A stretch of DNA of 64,000 nt from Flavobacteriales bacterium (lineage in GTDB: Bacteria; Bacteroidota; Bacteroidia; Flavobacteriales_F; PHOS-HE28), in contig JADJKO010000006.1 in NCBI GenBank assembly GCA_016705955.1, positions 288,734 through 352,733 on the forward strand. Direction: 5' to 3'. The position numbers and the translations under genes were made by a program. Below, piece by piece: positions 1 through 9,200 of this stretch. Each line of letters starts with the position of its first letter. The stretch's first letter is position 1. The notes under the pieces are model-generated. The model did not search any database, had not been told where the DNA came from, and saw nothing but the letters and a program-made list of their open reading frames with translations.

Positions 1-492
1 CACGGTCTGGGCAGCGTGCATGCGTTCAGGCAAGGCGGTGATCGATGCGGATCCCATGGAAGGGGTCTTGCCCAAGGGTCGGTCACACTGCGCATGCACG
101 GCATCGATGCTGCTCTTGCCGCACACCCCGCAACTGCTGGAGGTGTAGAAGTTGCGCTGCCATCGCGCGGGATCGAGTTCCACACTGGGGTGCAACTCCG
201 CACGGACCACGTTGCCGCGTTCCTCGGCCTTCACGTTCTGGCACGGCACAACCCGCACCACTTCCGCAGGATCCTTCACGATCCCTTCGGTGTAGAGGAA
301 CCCGACCGCGAGCTCGGCATCGTTGCCCGGTGTGCGCATGGTCACGCTCAGGGGGATCTCCTTCCGGTCTTCCGTGGGTCCATAGCCCAAGCGGATCTCC
401 AAAGGCTCTTCCACCACGATGATGTCATCCGCACCCGAGGATACATCCTCCTGCATTCGAATAACCTTCACCGGTGCTACCGAAGCGCGCAT
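1..492 (-). CDS. fdhD: FdhD, formate dehydrogenase accessory sulfurtransferase (3' end outside window)
   Basis: Reading the minus strand from an ATG at 492 gives 164 open codons that run off the left edge, so the C-terminal part is missing. The N-terminal half matches FdhD: a conserved region about balancing pterin-enzyme activity (MRTPGNDAELAVGFLYTEGI) and the diagnostic SSSCGVCGKSS motif holding the two redox/sulfur-carrier cysteines. FdhD takes sulfur from the cysteine desulfurase IscS and passes it to the molybdenum cofactor of formate dehydrogenase in the cytoplasm. The gene starts 27 bp after the tag stop on the same strand, so it is probably co-transcribed with tag and the GNAT gene. 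Other molybdenum-cofactor genes (mobA, moeA) lie about 20 kb to the right. No formate dehydrogenase is inside the window. Confidence 0.9.
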   Translation of the reverse strand, partial: MRASVAPVKVIRMQEDVSSGADDIIVVEEPLEIRLGYGPTEDRKEIPLSVTMRTPGNDAELAVGFLYTEGIVKDPAEVVRVVPCQNVKAEERGNVVRAELHPSVELDPARWQRNFYTSSSCGVCGKSSIDAVHAQCDRPLGKTPSMGSASITALPERMHAAQTV

Positions 493-519
493 GGTACCAA
501 TGTAGGATACCAACTTGTC

Positions 520-1095
520 CTAATGTGTTCCGGTCCGCCGCCAGCAATCCACCAAGTGGTCGTCCACCATGCCGATGGCTTGCATGTAGGCGTACACGAT
601 GGTGCTGCCCACGAAGCTGAAGTCGGCCTTCTTCAGGTCCTTGCTCAACGCATCGCTCACGGCCGTGGTAGCGGGCACTTGCTTGCTGTGCTTCCACCTG
701 TTCACGATGGTCTTGTGGTCCACATGCTGCCAGAGGAGGTCATTGAAGGAACCCTTGCCTTCTTCCATGATCCGCAGCCACGCCTGCGCGTTGGTGATCG
801 CACTGGCCACCTTGGCGCGGTTGCGGATGATGCCGGGGTCGTTGAGCAAACGCGCCACGTCCTTCGGACCATAGCGCGCGATGCGTTCCACGTTCCAATC
901 GTCGAAGGCCGTGCGGTAGCCCTCGCTGCGGTGCAGGATCGTCTTCCAACTCAAGCCGGCCTGCGCCCCATCGAGCACCAGCTTCGCGAAGAGCTTGCGG
1001 TCGTCGTGTTCGGGTGTGCCCCAGAGGGTGTCGTGGTAGTCGATCATGCGGGCATCATCGCCCGGCCATGTGCAGCGGATCCTGGTGGTGCTCAT
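520..1095 (-). CDS. tag: DNA-3-methyladenine glycosylase I
   Basis: A 191-residue protein with the full Tag pattern. It hydrolyses the N-glycosidic bond of 3-methyladenine in alkylated DNA, the first step of base excision repair. Cys8 and His21 near the N-terminus and the C-terminal VDDHLVDC segment supply the zinc-snap ligands known from E. coli Tag. The AQAGLSW helix and GIIRNRAK segment are family hallmarks. The residue equivalent to catalytic-pocket Glu38 of E. coli is Asp here (LDGAQAGLSW), a conservative change. The ATG overlaps the stop of the upstream GNAT gene by 4 bp (ATGA), and fdhD follows 27 bp downstream, indicating one operon. Confidence 0.95.
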   Translation of the reverse strand: MSTTRIRCTWPGDDARMIDYHDTLWGTPEHDDRKLFAKLVLDGAQAGLSWKTILHRSEGYRTAFDDWNVERIARYGPKDVARLLNDPGIIRNRAKVASAITNAQAWLRIMEEGKGSFNDLLWQHVDHKTIVNRWKHSKQVPATTAVSDALSKDLKKADFSFVGSTIVYAYMQAIGMVDDHLVDCWRRTGTH

Positions 1096-1607
1096 AGCGT
1101 CAGCTCCATATAGACCAGATCATTGCGAAGCTCATCGCGCACGGCATAGTACGGATCGACGTAGCGGAAACCCATGCTGGTGTAGAGCGCTTGCGACTCT
1201 ACCATGAAGGTGCCGGTGTCCAGCACCATCTTCTTGTAACCGATCATACGTGCGTGGTCGATCAGCGCGAGGGACAGGATCCGCCCGATGCCCTTGCGCC
1301 GATGATCCCGGGGAACGAAGAGGCGTTTCATCTCACAGCGCTCCATGTCGAACCGCCGCAAGCAGACCACACCTGCCGGATCCTCGCCGTCCAAGGCGAG
1401 CAGCACGCACCCATCCGGTGGACCATAGTGCGCGTGCAGGTCCGCCAATTCACGATCATGCGCGGCCTCATCGAAGTAGCGCTCCACCGTGGCGATGTTC
1501 GCCGCGTAATGCGCGCGCTGGTGGGGCAGGAAGCCACGCAACACCTGTTCGGCGGCTTGCAGCCATTCACCATTCGCCTCCATCACACGGATCCCGCTCA
1601 CCACCAT
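1092..1607 (-). CDS. GNAT family N-acetyltransferase
   Basis: A 171-residue single-domain GNAT enzyme that should transfer the acetyl group of acetyl-CoA to an amine substrate; the substrate cannot be read from the sequence. The C-terminal half shows beta4-alpha3 with an acetyl-CoA pyrophosphate loop of the R/Q-x-x-G-x-G/A type (HRRKGIGRIL) after MKRLFVPRDH, then beta5 with LDTGTFMVESQALYTSMGF, the usual GNAT tail. The reading frame is open further upstream to 1649, but that would run into the neighbouring delta-60 gene, so the ATG at 1607 is preferred. Its stop overlaps the tag start by 4 bp. Confidence 0.85.
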   Translation of the reverse strand: MVVSGIRVMEANGEWLQAAEQVLRGFLPHQRAHYAANIATVERYFDEAAHDRELADLHAHYGPPDGCVLLALDGEDPAGVVCLRRFDMERCEMKRLFVPRDHRRKGIGRILSLALIDHARMIGYKKMVLDTGTFMVESQALYTSMGFRYVDPYYAVRDELRNDLVYMELTL

Positions 1608-1621
1608 CCCGGACGAAGTTC

Positions 1622-4159
1622 CTACTGCACCACGAATCGCTCCATCCATCGTTGTTCACCGGCGGTAACCTGTACCATATATACCCCGGCCGGGAATTGT
1701 TGCGCAATGCCGACCGCGCCCGACCAACCAATGTCGTTTATGGCGTGCGCCTCCTGGTGTGCGACCCTCCCGGTGGCATCCAGCACGGTGATGTTCAACT
1801 GTTGGGGGATCGGGTCCAGACCGACTATGCGCAGGTTGAGCACTTCACCATCATTCGGGTTCGGCCAAATGGCGATCCCGGATCCTTCGGCCGGTTCCTC
1901 GTCCTCCATCGCCATCCGTGGATCATTGCCTTGGACACAATTCGCAATGGTGAGCAGGCACACATCACCCCATGGGTCCAAAGCGGGTGGAATGAAATCA
2001 CTGCACCATGTGGCGCCCCCATCGAAGCTCGCGCGCACATCCACCTGGTAGGTCTTGCTGCACTCCAATGGGTTGACGACCCAGTTCAAAAGCAGGAAGT
2101 AGTTGTTGCTATTGCGCGTAACGGAGAACGCCTCGGCGGGTATCCGGAAGCGGAACTGGTATTTGTTGGCACCGTTCACCGGCCTAGCGTGAACGTAGTT
2201 CCCCGGACCCCACGCGCGCGTCTGCCCACAACTGAAGAATTGGTTGTTGGGGATGTCCATCAACTTGGTGAGTGGACATTGCGCCCGCAACGCATCGATC
2301 TTGAACCGGTGCGCTGGCCCCCAAGCACCGGCCACGCCAAGGATCACCGGGCGGATGCGCACATTCATGAGCGTGTTGGCCGGGATGTGGTTCGCCACCG
2401 CCCAGTTGTTGATCTTCATGTGGCACGCGCGCGTGGGACTCGCCGGGCCGAAACCATCACTGCTGCTGTGGCGCCGTTGACGAACAAAGCTGTACCCGCC
2501 GTTGGGATCGAAGAACCAGAAGTCGTAACCCGTGTTGGCGCGCTCCGCTGATCCCGGACCATAGTCGGTCCAAACCTGCGACACCGCCGCCTTCTCCGAC
2601 GAAACGAAGTACTCGTTGTCCACCCAATCGATCTTGTCGCGGCTCGTGAAGATGGGCTTGTGCGTTCCGATGGGCACACAGAACTTCACGGGTCCGCCTT
2701 GGCCTCCGCTGATCTGGCTCGCGCCACCAGAATCGAAATTGAGCGAGTCGTCGATGATCCGTTCCCCGTTCTGCGACTTCAACACATAACCCCCATCGGT
2801 GATCCCGTTCGTTCCCGAATCCGTAACGCGCAACTCGTAGCAACCCAAGGCGAGGCAACCGCCCACCGGCACCACCGCGTTGTCCGGAAGCCCCGATCCA
2901 CTGTAGGCCGCGTATTGGTATCCGTCGGGAATGAGTTCCCATCCGGTCTCCGAACCTGCACCATCGGTGGTGATCACCAGGTCCACATCATCGGTGCATA
3001 GGGCCTTGAAACGCGAGATCCGGTTGCGCGAATTGCCGGCGATGGTCGTGAAGATGCCGCCCACGACCACACGCCCTTCCGGCATCCAGAGCAGGCAGTT
3101 GATGGCTTGGTTGGCGCCGGTGGTCCAGGTCGCATCCGTGGCACCAGTGGAGGTCACGCGGCAATGGCGGTTGTGCGTGTTGCCGTTCAACGTCGTGAAG
3201 TCGCCACCGATGATGATGGCACCATCGGATTGCTGCGCGAAGGCGAGCACCTGTCCGTTGAATCCGGTTCCCGGATCGAATCCCGTATCGAGACTTCCGT
3301 CCGTGTTGGTGCGCAGGACCCTGTTGCGCCCCGTACCGTTGTACGTGCTGAAGAGGCCGCCCACGAGCGCCTTGCCATCGGGTTGAAGGCTGATCACGTT
3401 CACCGAGTTGTTCAAGCCGGATCCGCCGCTGTTGTAACCCGTATCCAAAGATCCATCACTGTTCAGCCGGGCAAGCGCCACTGCGGTGGTACCGTTGATG
3501 TCGTTGAAGTATCCGCCAATGAGCACCTTCCCATCGGACTGGATCGCCACGGTGGCCACCAGGAAGTTCGCGCCGGTACCGGGATCGAAACTGGTATCCA
3601 ACGTTCCGTCAGTGTTCAAGCGCGCTATGCGAACACGCCCCGTGCCGTTGAAGCTGGTGAAGTCACCCACCGCGATCACCTTGTCATCCGATTGCACGGC
3701 CACATTGGTCACCATGCCGTTGAAGCCCGTACCCGGATCGAAGCCGGTATCCAAGGTGCCGTCCGCGTTCAGCCGCGCGATCCTCTTCCGGCTGGTACCG
3801 TCGTAGGTGATGAACGTGCCGCCGATCACCGCTTGGCCCGTGCTGGTGAGCGCCACGGAATTCAATTGCTGATCAGCGCCCGAGATCGGTGCGAAGGTGC
3901 CGTCCAAGCTACCGTCCAGATTCAAGCGGGCCACATGGTTGGCCGTCGTGCCATTGTATGTGATGAAGACGCCGCCGATGATCACCTTCCCATTCAGTTG
4001 CAGTGCTGCGCAGGTCACCCGGTTGCTCGCACCGGTACCCACATTGAAATCAGGATCCACGGTGCCTTGGCTGAAACAAGTTGCCACAAGGCCGACAAGC
4101 GCGATCACGAATGATCCACGAAGTGGAACAAGGAAGCGGAGGGTATGATTGGTGTTCAT
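1622..4159 (-). CDS. Delta-60 repeat protein with T9SS type A sorting domain
   Basis: An 845-residue secreted protein. Residues 1-30 form a signal peptide (LRGSFVIALVGLVATCFSQ). Residues about 31-390 carry seven delta-60 repeats, each about 50 residues, with the pattern ARLNxDGSLDTxFDPGTG ... QSDGKVIIGGxFTxxNGT; these build a beta-propeller-like fold. A middle region of about 370 residues is rich in Trp, Gly and Asn and has no domain I can name. The last 80 residues (starting IWPNPNDGE, ending RWMERFVVQ) are a type A C-terminal sorting domain, so the protein should cross the outer membrane through T9SS and be anchored or released at the surface. The function is unknown; adhesion or surface display is plausible. 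A -7 box lies 38 bp upstream. Confidence 0.9.
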   Translation of the reverse strand: MNTNHTLRFLVPLRGSFVIALVGLVATCFSQGTVDPDFNVGTGASNRVTCAALQLNGKVIIGGVFITYNGTTANHVARLNLDGSLDGTFAPISGADQQLNSVALTSTGQAVIGGTFITYDGTSRKRIARLNADGTLDTGFDPGTGFNGMVTNVAVQSDDKVIAVGDFTSFNGTGRVRIARLNTDGTLDTSFDPGTGANFLVATVAIQSDGKVLIGGYFNDINGTTAVALARLNSDGSLDTGYNSGGSGLNNSVNVISLQPDGKALVGGLFSTYNGTGRNRVLRTNTDGSLDTGFDPGTGFNGQVLAFAQQSDGAIIIGGDFTTLNGNTHNRHCRVTSTGATDATWTTGANQAINCLLWMPEGRVVVGGIFTTIAGNSRNRISRFKALCTDDVDLVITTDGAGSETGWELIPDGYQYAAYSGSGLPDNAVVPVGGCLALGCYELRVTDSGTNGITDGGYVLKSQNGERIIDDSLNFDSGGASQISGGQGGPVKFCVPIGTHKPIFTSRDKIDWVDNEYFVSSEKAAVSQVWTDYGPGSAERANTGYDFWFFDPNGGYSFVRQRRHSSSDGFGPASPTRACHMKINNWAVANHIPANTLMNVRIRPVILGVAGAWGPAHRFKIDALRAQCPLTKLMDIPNNQFFSCGQTRAWGPGNYVHARPVNGANKYQFRFRIPAEAFSVTRNSNNYFLLLNWVVNPLECSKTYQVDVRASFDGGATWCSDFIPPALDPWGDVCLLTIANCVQGNDPRMAMEDEEPAEGSGIAIWPNPNDGEVLNLRIVGLDPIPQQLNITVLDATGRVAHQEAHAINDIGWSGAVGIAQQFPAGVYMVQVTAGEQRWMERFVVQ

Positions 4160-4478
4160 GGGTAATGGTGGTTGGTTACCGTATTGAATTTCCTACTCAA
4201 ATCTAGGACGGGGCCGATTGAGTTGGATGCCTTCGGCCCAAAATTGATCTTTCAACAGGATGCGTGGCCAGGGATCGCGGAGCCATGGCCCTGCCGCGCG
4301 CGTGACCATGGCCGGTGGGCTGCTGCGGTACGATCCGGGAACAGAGGACGAAGTGCTGCATGATCCGCGCGCAAGGCCTATGGTATGGATCAGTGGGTGA
4401 ACGAGCCGACCCCTGCATGTCCGGGGTTCTAGTACATGTACCCGTCAAACGCGGAAGATCCTATTTTGTGAGCGCACC
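4160..4478. other. Intergenic divergent promoter region
   Basis: A 319-bp gap between two divergently transcribed genes. It contains a perfect minus-strand -7 box (TAGATTTG, complement of 4198-4205) for the delta-60 gene and a weaker plus-strand TATTTTG at 4462-4468, ten bases before the ATG at 4479. I see no RNA gene or convincing small open frame in the rest. Confidence 0.5.
4198..4205 (-). promoter_or_regulatory. -7 promoter box TAGATTTG
   Basis: Matches the Bacteroidota primary-sigma -7 consensus TAnnTTTG and lies 38 nt before the ATG of the delta-60 gene. No clear -33 TTG is seen at the usual distance. Confidence 0.5.
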
Positions 4479-6206
4479 ATGTCTCTCCGGTTCCGCATTG
4501 TCCTGTTCATTTCCTGCCAAGCACTGGTGTCGGCACGATCGTTCTGCCAGGATCTCGAACGGATCGGCAAGAAGGACCCGGTGTCACTTACGGGCGGACT
4601 TAGTAGCTACGCGGCCATCTATACCACGGATCTGGACGATCCGCGCATGGCCCCGATCACATGGGGCATCAGCGGCAGGCTCAACTTCAGCATCTACGAC
4701 CTGCAAGTACCCTTTTCGTTCATCATCAGCGAGAAGGAGCGGGATTTCCGCCAGCCCTTCAACCAGTACGGCGTGAGTCCGCGCTACAAGTGGGCTACCG
4801 CGCACATCGGGCATCGCAGCATGCACTTCAGCGAACTCACCATGAGCGGCCAGCGCTTCTTCGGTGTCGGGCTGGAATTGAGCCCCGGCAAGTTCCGCTT
4901 CGCCGCCATGTACGGCCGTTTGCGCAAGGAGATCTTCGCCGATACCACCACTGATGTGATCGAGGAGGCGGCGTTCAAACGCAACGGCCTGGCCGCCAGG
5001 ATCGGTGTGGGCACCCAGGCCAGCCACGTCGATCTGGCGTTCTTCCGTGCAAACGATGACTACGATGCCAGCGATCTGGCCAAGGGGCGGTATGGCAGCG
5101 CCTTGCCGGAGGAGAACCTGGTGCTCGGACTGAATGCCGCCGTACAGATCGCCAAGAGCCTACAGTTCCAAGCGGACATCGCAGGCAGTTTGCTCAACGT
5201 GGGCGAGGTGCCCGAAGAACGCACGGGCGACCTCGCCGATCTCGCGAACAACTACGACACGCCGCTGTTCAACGTGGATCCCCGAACGCGACGCGGCAGT
5301 GCGATCAAGAGCGGGTTGAGCTACAACGTGAAAGGCACCACGTTCAGCGTCAATTACGATCGCATCGATCCGCTGTTCCGAACACTTGGCAACTACTATT
5401 TCATGAGCGATGTGGAGAACTACCGCGCCAGCATGGGTACGGGTGTGTTCAAGCAGAAAGTGCGGTTCACCGTCTCGCTCGGCTTGCAGAGCAACGACCT
5501 CGCGCGGTCACTCGCTGCGCGCACACGGCGCACCATCGGCAGTGCGAACCTCAATTACAACAGCGGCAAGGTGCTCACCACGTCGTTGAGTTGGAGCAAC
5601 TTCGAAGCGAACATGCGCAGTGCTTACGAAGCAGCGGGCACCGACACCATAGAGCTGCGGCAAGTGAGCGACAATATCACCTTCACCAACAGCTTGCGCT
5701 TCCGTGATGCCGACAAGGGCACGACACGCAACATGGACATCACCCTCGGCTATCAAGGATTCGTGAACGAAGGCTATCCATCACAACCCACACAGACCAC
5801 GGTGACATGGACCGGAAGCGTGGGCTACCGTTCACAGGTGAAACCGCGCGCCTTCGGTTGGGGAGCGCGGCTCACCACCAGCGTATTCGAGAGCGCGGGT
5901 CTAGGTCGGATCAAATACGGCACCTCGCTCAACGCGCGCAAAGGGTTCAACAAGGACCGCACAGGCGTGAATGTCCGCGCGGCGTTCTACCTCAACCGGG
6001 GCGAGCAGTACGGTGGAAGCACCTCGGTCGTCGCCAACGCGGGCATCGACCAGAAGGTCGGCCGGGCCCATCGCTTCGGTCTGGGGGTGAACTACAATGG
6101 ACGCAGCACCAACGAACGATTCGGGGACAGCCAGTATCAGATGCGCATGCAGGTGACCTATGCATTGGAGCTGCGCACACGCGAACGCAAGAAAACAACG
6201 TCATGA
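4479..6206 (+). CDS. Predicted outer-membrane beta-barrel protein, first gene of three-gene envelope operon
   Basis: A 575-residue protein with a signal peptide (RFRIVLFISCQALVSARSFCQ). The rest is a succession of amphipathic strands with aromatic ends, for example YRASMGTGVFKQKVRFTVSLGLQSND and MQVTYALELRTRERKK at the end, which is the look of a large outer-membrane beta-barrel of perhaps 20 or more strands. I recognise no named family and no plug or TonB box. The next gene starts inside its stop codon (ATGA), and the third gene overlaps the second, so the three are almost certainly translated together. The barrel may anchor or export the giant second protein; this is inference from order only. 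Confidence 0.7.
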   Translation: MSLRFRIVLFISCQALVSARSFCQDLERIGKKDPVSLTGGLSSYAAIYTTDLDDPRMAPITWGISGRLNFSIYDLQVPFSFIISEKERDFRQPFNQYGVSPRYKWATAHIGHRSMHFSELTMSGQRFFGVGLELSPGKFRFAAMYGRLRKEIFADTTTDVIEEAAFKRNGLAARIGVGTQASHVDLAFFRANDDYDASDLAKGRYGSALPEENLVLGLNAAVQIAKSLQFQADIAGSLLNVGEVPEERTGDLADLANNYDTPLFNVDPRTRRGSAIKSGLSYNVKGTTFSVNYDRIDPLFRTLGNYYFMSDVENYRASMGTGVFKQKVRFTVSLGLQSNDLARSLAARTRRTIGSANLNYNSGKVLTTSLSWSNFEANMRSAYEAAGTDTIELRQVSDNITFTNSLRFRDADKGTTRNMDITLGYQGFVNEGYPSQPTQTTVTWTGSVGYRSQVKPRAFGWGARLTTSVFESAGLGRIKYGTSLNARKGFNKDRTGVNVRAAFYLNRGEQYGGSTSVVANAGIDQKVGRAHRFGLGVNYNGRSTNERFGDSQYQMRMQVTYALELRTRERKKTTS

Positions 6207-9200
6207 AGAACCACGCGACCATCCTGCGGAAGTTCCACAGTGCAATGCTGCTGCCCATGCTCCTGTGCGCAGCACGCGCAGTGGCCCAGTACCCCATATC
6301 CGTAAGTGCCACGGTGCCGTTGCCGCCGCCCACCACCTGGGCCGAATTGCAGGATCAGGCATCCGCCACCACGGTGACGATCACCTCCACGGCATCGGTC
6401 ACCAGGTCTGCCACACCGTACGTGGTGATGCGCTGTGCGGAACGCGGTATCCGCATCAGCTCCATCCCTTCCTTCGGCGCGGGCCAGTGCATCGATATCG
6501 ATCCTGGCACTGCGTTGTACACCGTGGACCAGCTCACCGATCGGTTCGAGGGTGGGTTCAACCAGAGCGACTTCGAGTTCACGGGCATCACCTTCAACGA
6601 GATCCGGGATCAGCAAATGCTTCCCGAAGGTTATTGGGAGATCTGCGTGCAGTTGCTTGAATGCCCCGATGGCGCCGAGCTGAGCGCGCCCATTCCGGCC
6701 GGTTGTTCCGGTTGGTCGGTGATCCATCCGCAGCCCCCCATGTTCACCAACATCTGCGGCACCACCTTCTCATTGCCCGATGGCCTGCTCAACATCGCGT
6801 GGGTCTATATGCCACCTCCGGGCATCGCCGAGCAGGTGCAGTACCGCCTGGACATCGTGCGCATCGATCCACCTGGTGATCGCGTGGGCGATGCGAACGA
6901 CGCCATGTTGAGCGCCACGGTGCCGGAACTGTTCACGCATGTGTATGACGAGCAAGTAGCGCTGATCGAGATCCCTGATGAGTTGATGCTCGATGCGGGC
7001 TATTACTACGCCGTACGAGTCACCGCTTTCATCAACGACCCCATGAACCCTGAAGGGGAGCTTGCGCGCAGCGAGGTGTGCTCCTTCCTCTATGCGCCCG
7101 AAGGCGTGGATGGCAACGGTGTGCTCCGCGCCATGTGGCCGACCAACAACGATTGGGTGCCTTTCGACTACCTGAACGTGGTCACGAAGTTCGACCCGTA
7201 CCGCGCCTACACGCGCTTCACCTACAACACCACCATGCGCATGATCGGTGGCGCGGCGCTACCGGACTACTCACGTACACTCAACTGGCCGGGCGGTCCT
7301 CCGGGATCCCAAAGCATGGTCACGTTCGCGGGTCTCAGCGCCTATGAATCACAGCACCTGAGCGTATACCATCCCAACGGTGCTTCAGGGATCAGCTACC
7401 AACGCGGCGAACGCTACCGCTGGCGCACGGTTGGTGACTTCACCCTCGGCGGAAGCCCGCCCTACCACGGAGATAGTGGGGAGGAACCTTTCGGGATCGG
7501 CATGGGACCCAGCCAACCGGAGTCTCCGGCGAACGGAACCATGGTCCCGGCAGGGCCCGTGGCATTGCAATGGCGCACAGCCGATGAGCCGAGCGAGTTG
7601 CTGCCACCCTTCGATGTGGTGCAGGCGACCGCCGCCGGAGGTACCACCTTCATCAACGGGTGGGTGAACGAAGAGTGGGAGTTGCAGGTGAGCAAGCAGA
7701 GCGACTTCAGCACCATTTGGCAACATACTTCGGGAACACTTGGTGGTGCCGGACTCGATATCAGTACGGGTCTCACCAACCGACCCGCGCTCGTGGCCGC
7801 GCTGTACAAGAGCCTAACGCATACGGTGAACGCCACTGATGAAGGCACCTATTACTGGCGCTTGAACTGGAAAACCACACCGGGCAATGCCAGTAGTGCC
7901 AACTACAATACCAGCGAAGTGTTCCGGTTCTGTGTAGGGCATTGCACCGAGGACCCAACCACCCCCACTTCGGAGGAAGTGCCACCGGGCGATTGCGTGA
8001 GCGTGTGTCTAGCGGACCCCATCACGAATACAACAGCGGTCGGAGACTTGGCCGTTGGCGGCACCGTTCGCGTGGGCAAATTCACCATGACCGTGCTCAC
8101 GGTCACCGGCACCGGCACCACGTTCACCGGCACCGGCAAGATCCCTGTGCGGTTCCTGAACGATGCGAACATCATGGTGGAATTCACGGGGCTGCAATGG
8201 AACAGCGAAGGCCGCATGCTGAAAGGCAAGGTGGAGGCCCGGCACGATTGGAACCCGCCATCACTGACCACCCTCACCAGCGGGGTCACGCAGATACCCA
8301 GCATGAGCGAGGCCGACGTGGAGACGATGAACGGCCTGCTCCAGGACGGTACGCGGCTCGTGAGCTTGTTCAACAGCGGCAGCGATGTGGGCATGCCCAT
8401 TGGGATCGATCGCGAAGTGGGCGACCGGCAAGTGACGCTCGGCATCATCAACATGCGCTTCGATTCGTTGCGCGCAAGCCTTGATATGGTCGCGGGGATC
8501 GATGTGATGGAGATCCGCACCATGCTGTCGTTCGGCATCGGTGATCTGTGCTTCACGCCGGATGGGCTCGGCGATGAAGGTCGCGCCTACCTGCCGTACG
8601 ATCTGGTCGTGACCGGTGACCTTGGCACTGAATTCAAGTTCCGCGGTGGGGCCAGCACGGACGTAACGAACATCACGTACGTGGATTGGGACTGCAATGG
8701 CTTCAAGTGCCTGCAAGTGGCCTGCGCTGTGAAGTTCGATCGGGGAACCGTGTTGCCTGAAGGCGATCATGATGCGGCAGGAACCGAGAAGGTGGAGGCG
8801 CGGTTCAAATTCAGCGTATGTCGCGAGGTCAGCGGGGCGGGCAGCACCTCGACCGAGTCCTGGAACGTGATGGCGGCTTTCACTATGGATCCTTTCGAGG
8901 TTCCGGGCGCACCGGATTGGGTCTTCACCTTGGAGGAAGCGTGGCTGGACTGGAGCAGCATCGCCAACCCGGAAGGCATCTCCTTTCCCACAGGATATGA
9001 TCATCCGGCCCTTGTTGGTGGAGGAACGGCCGAGCTCTGGAAAGGATTCTACATGAAGCGCCTGGCCATGCGGACCCCTGAGACGTGGGGCGATGGAACC
9101 GGAAGTCCGGTGGGCGGCAGCGTCAACAACTTCATTGTCGATGACCAATCCGAGCTCTCGTTCAATTTCGCGTTGGTCAATCTGGTCGCGATCAATCAGG

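Noticed and set aside
520..1095. Tag possibly inactive because the Glu38 equivalent is Asp
   Set aside because: The change is conservative, and the zinc ligands and helix motifs are intact.
16..1113. Open frame on the plus strand over fdhD, tag and GNAT
   Set aside because: It runs antisense to three recognisable overlapping genes.
5807..6202. N-terminal extension of the giant protein
   Set aside because: It lies inside the barrel gene in another frame; the ATG at 6203 gives a proper signal peptide and the ATGA overlap.
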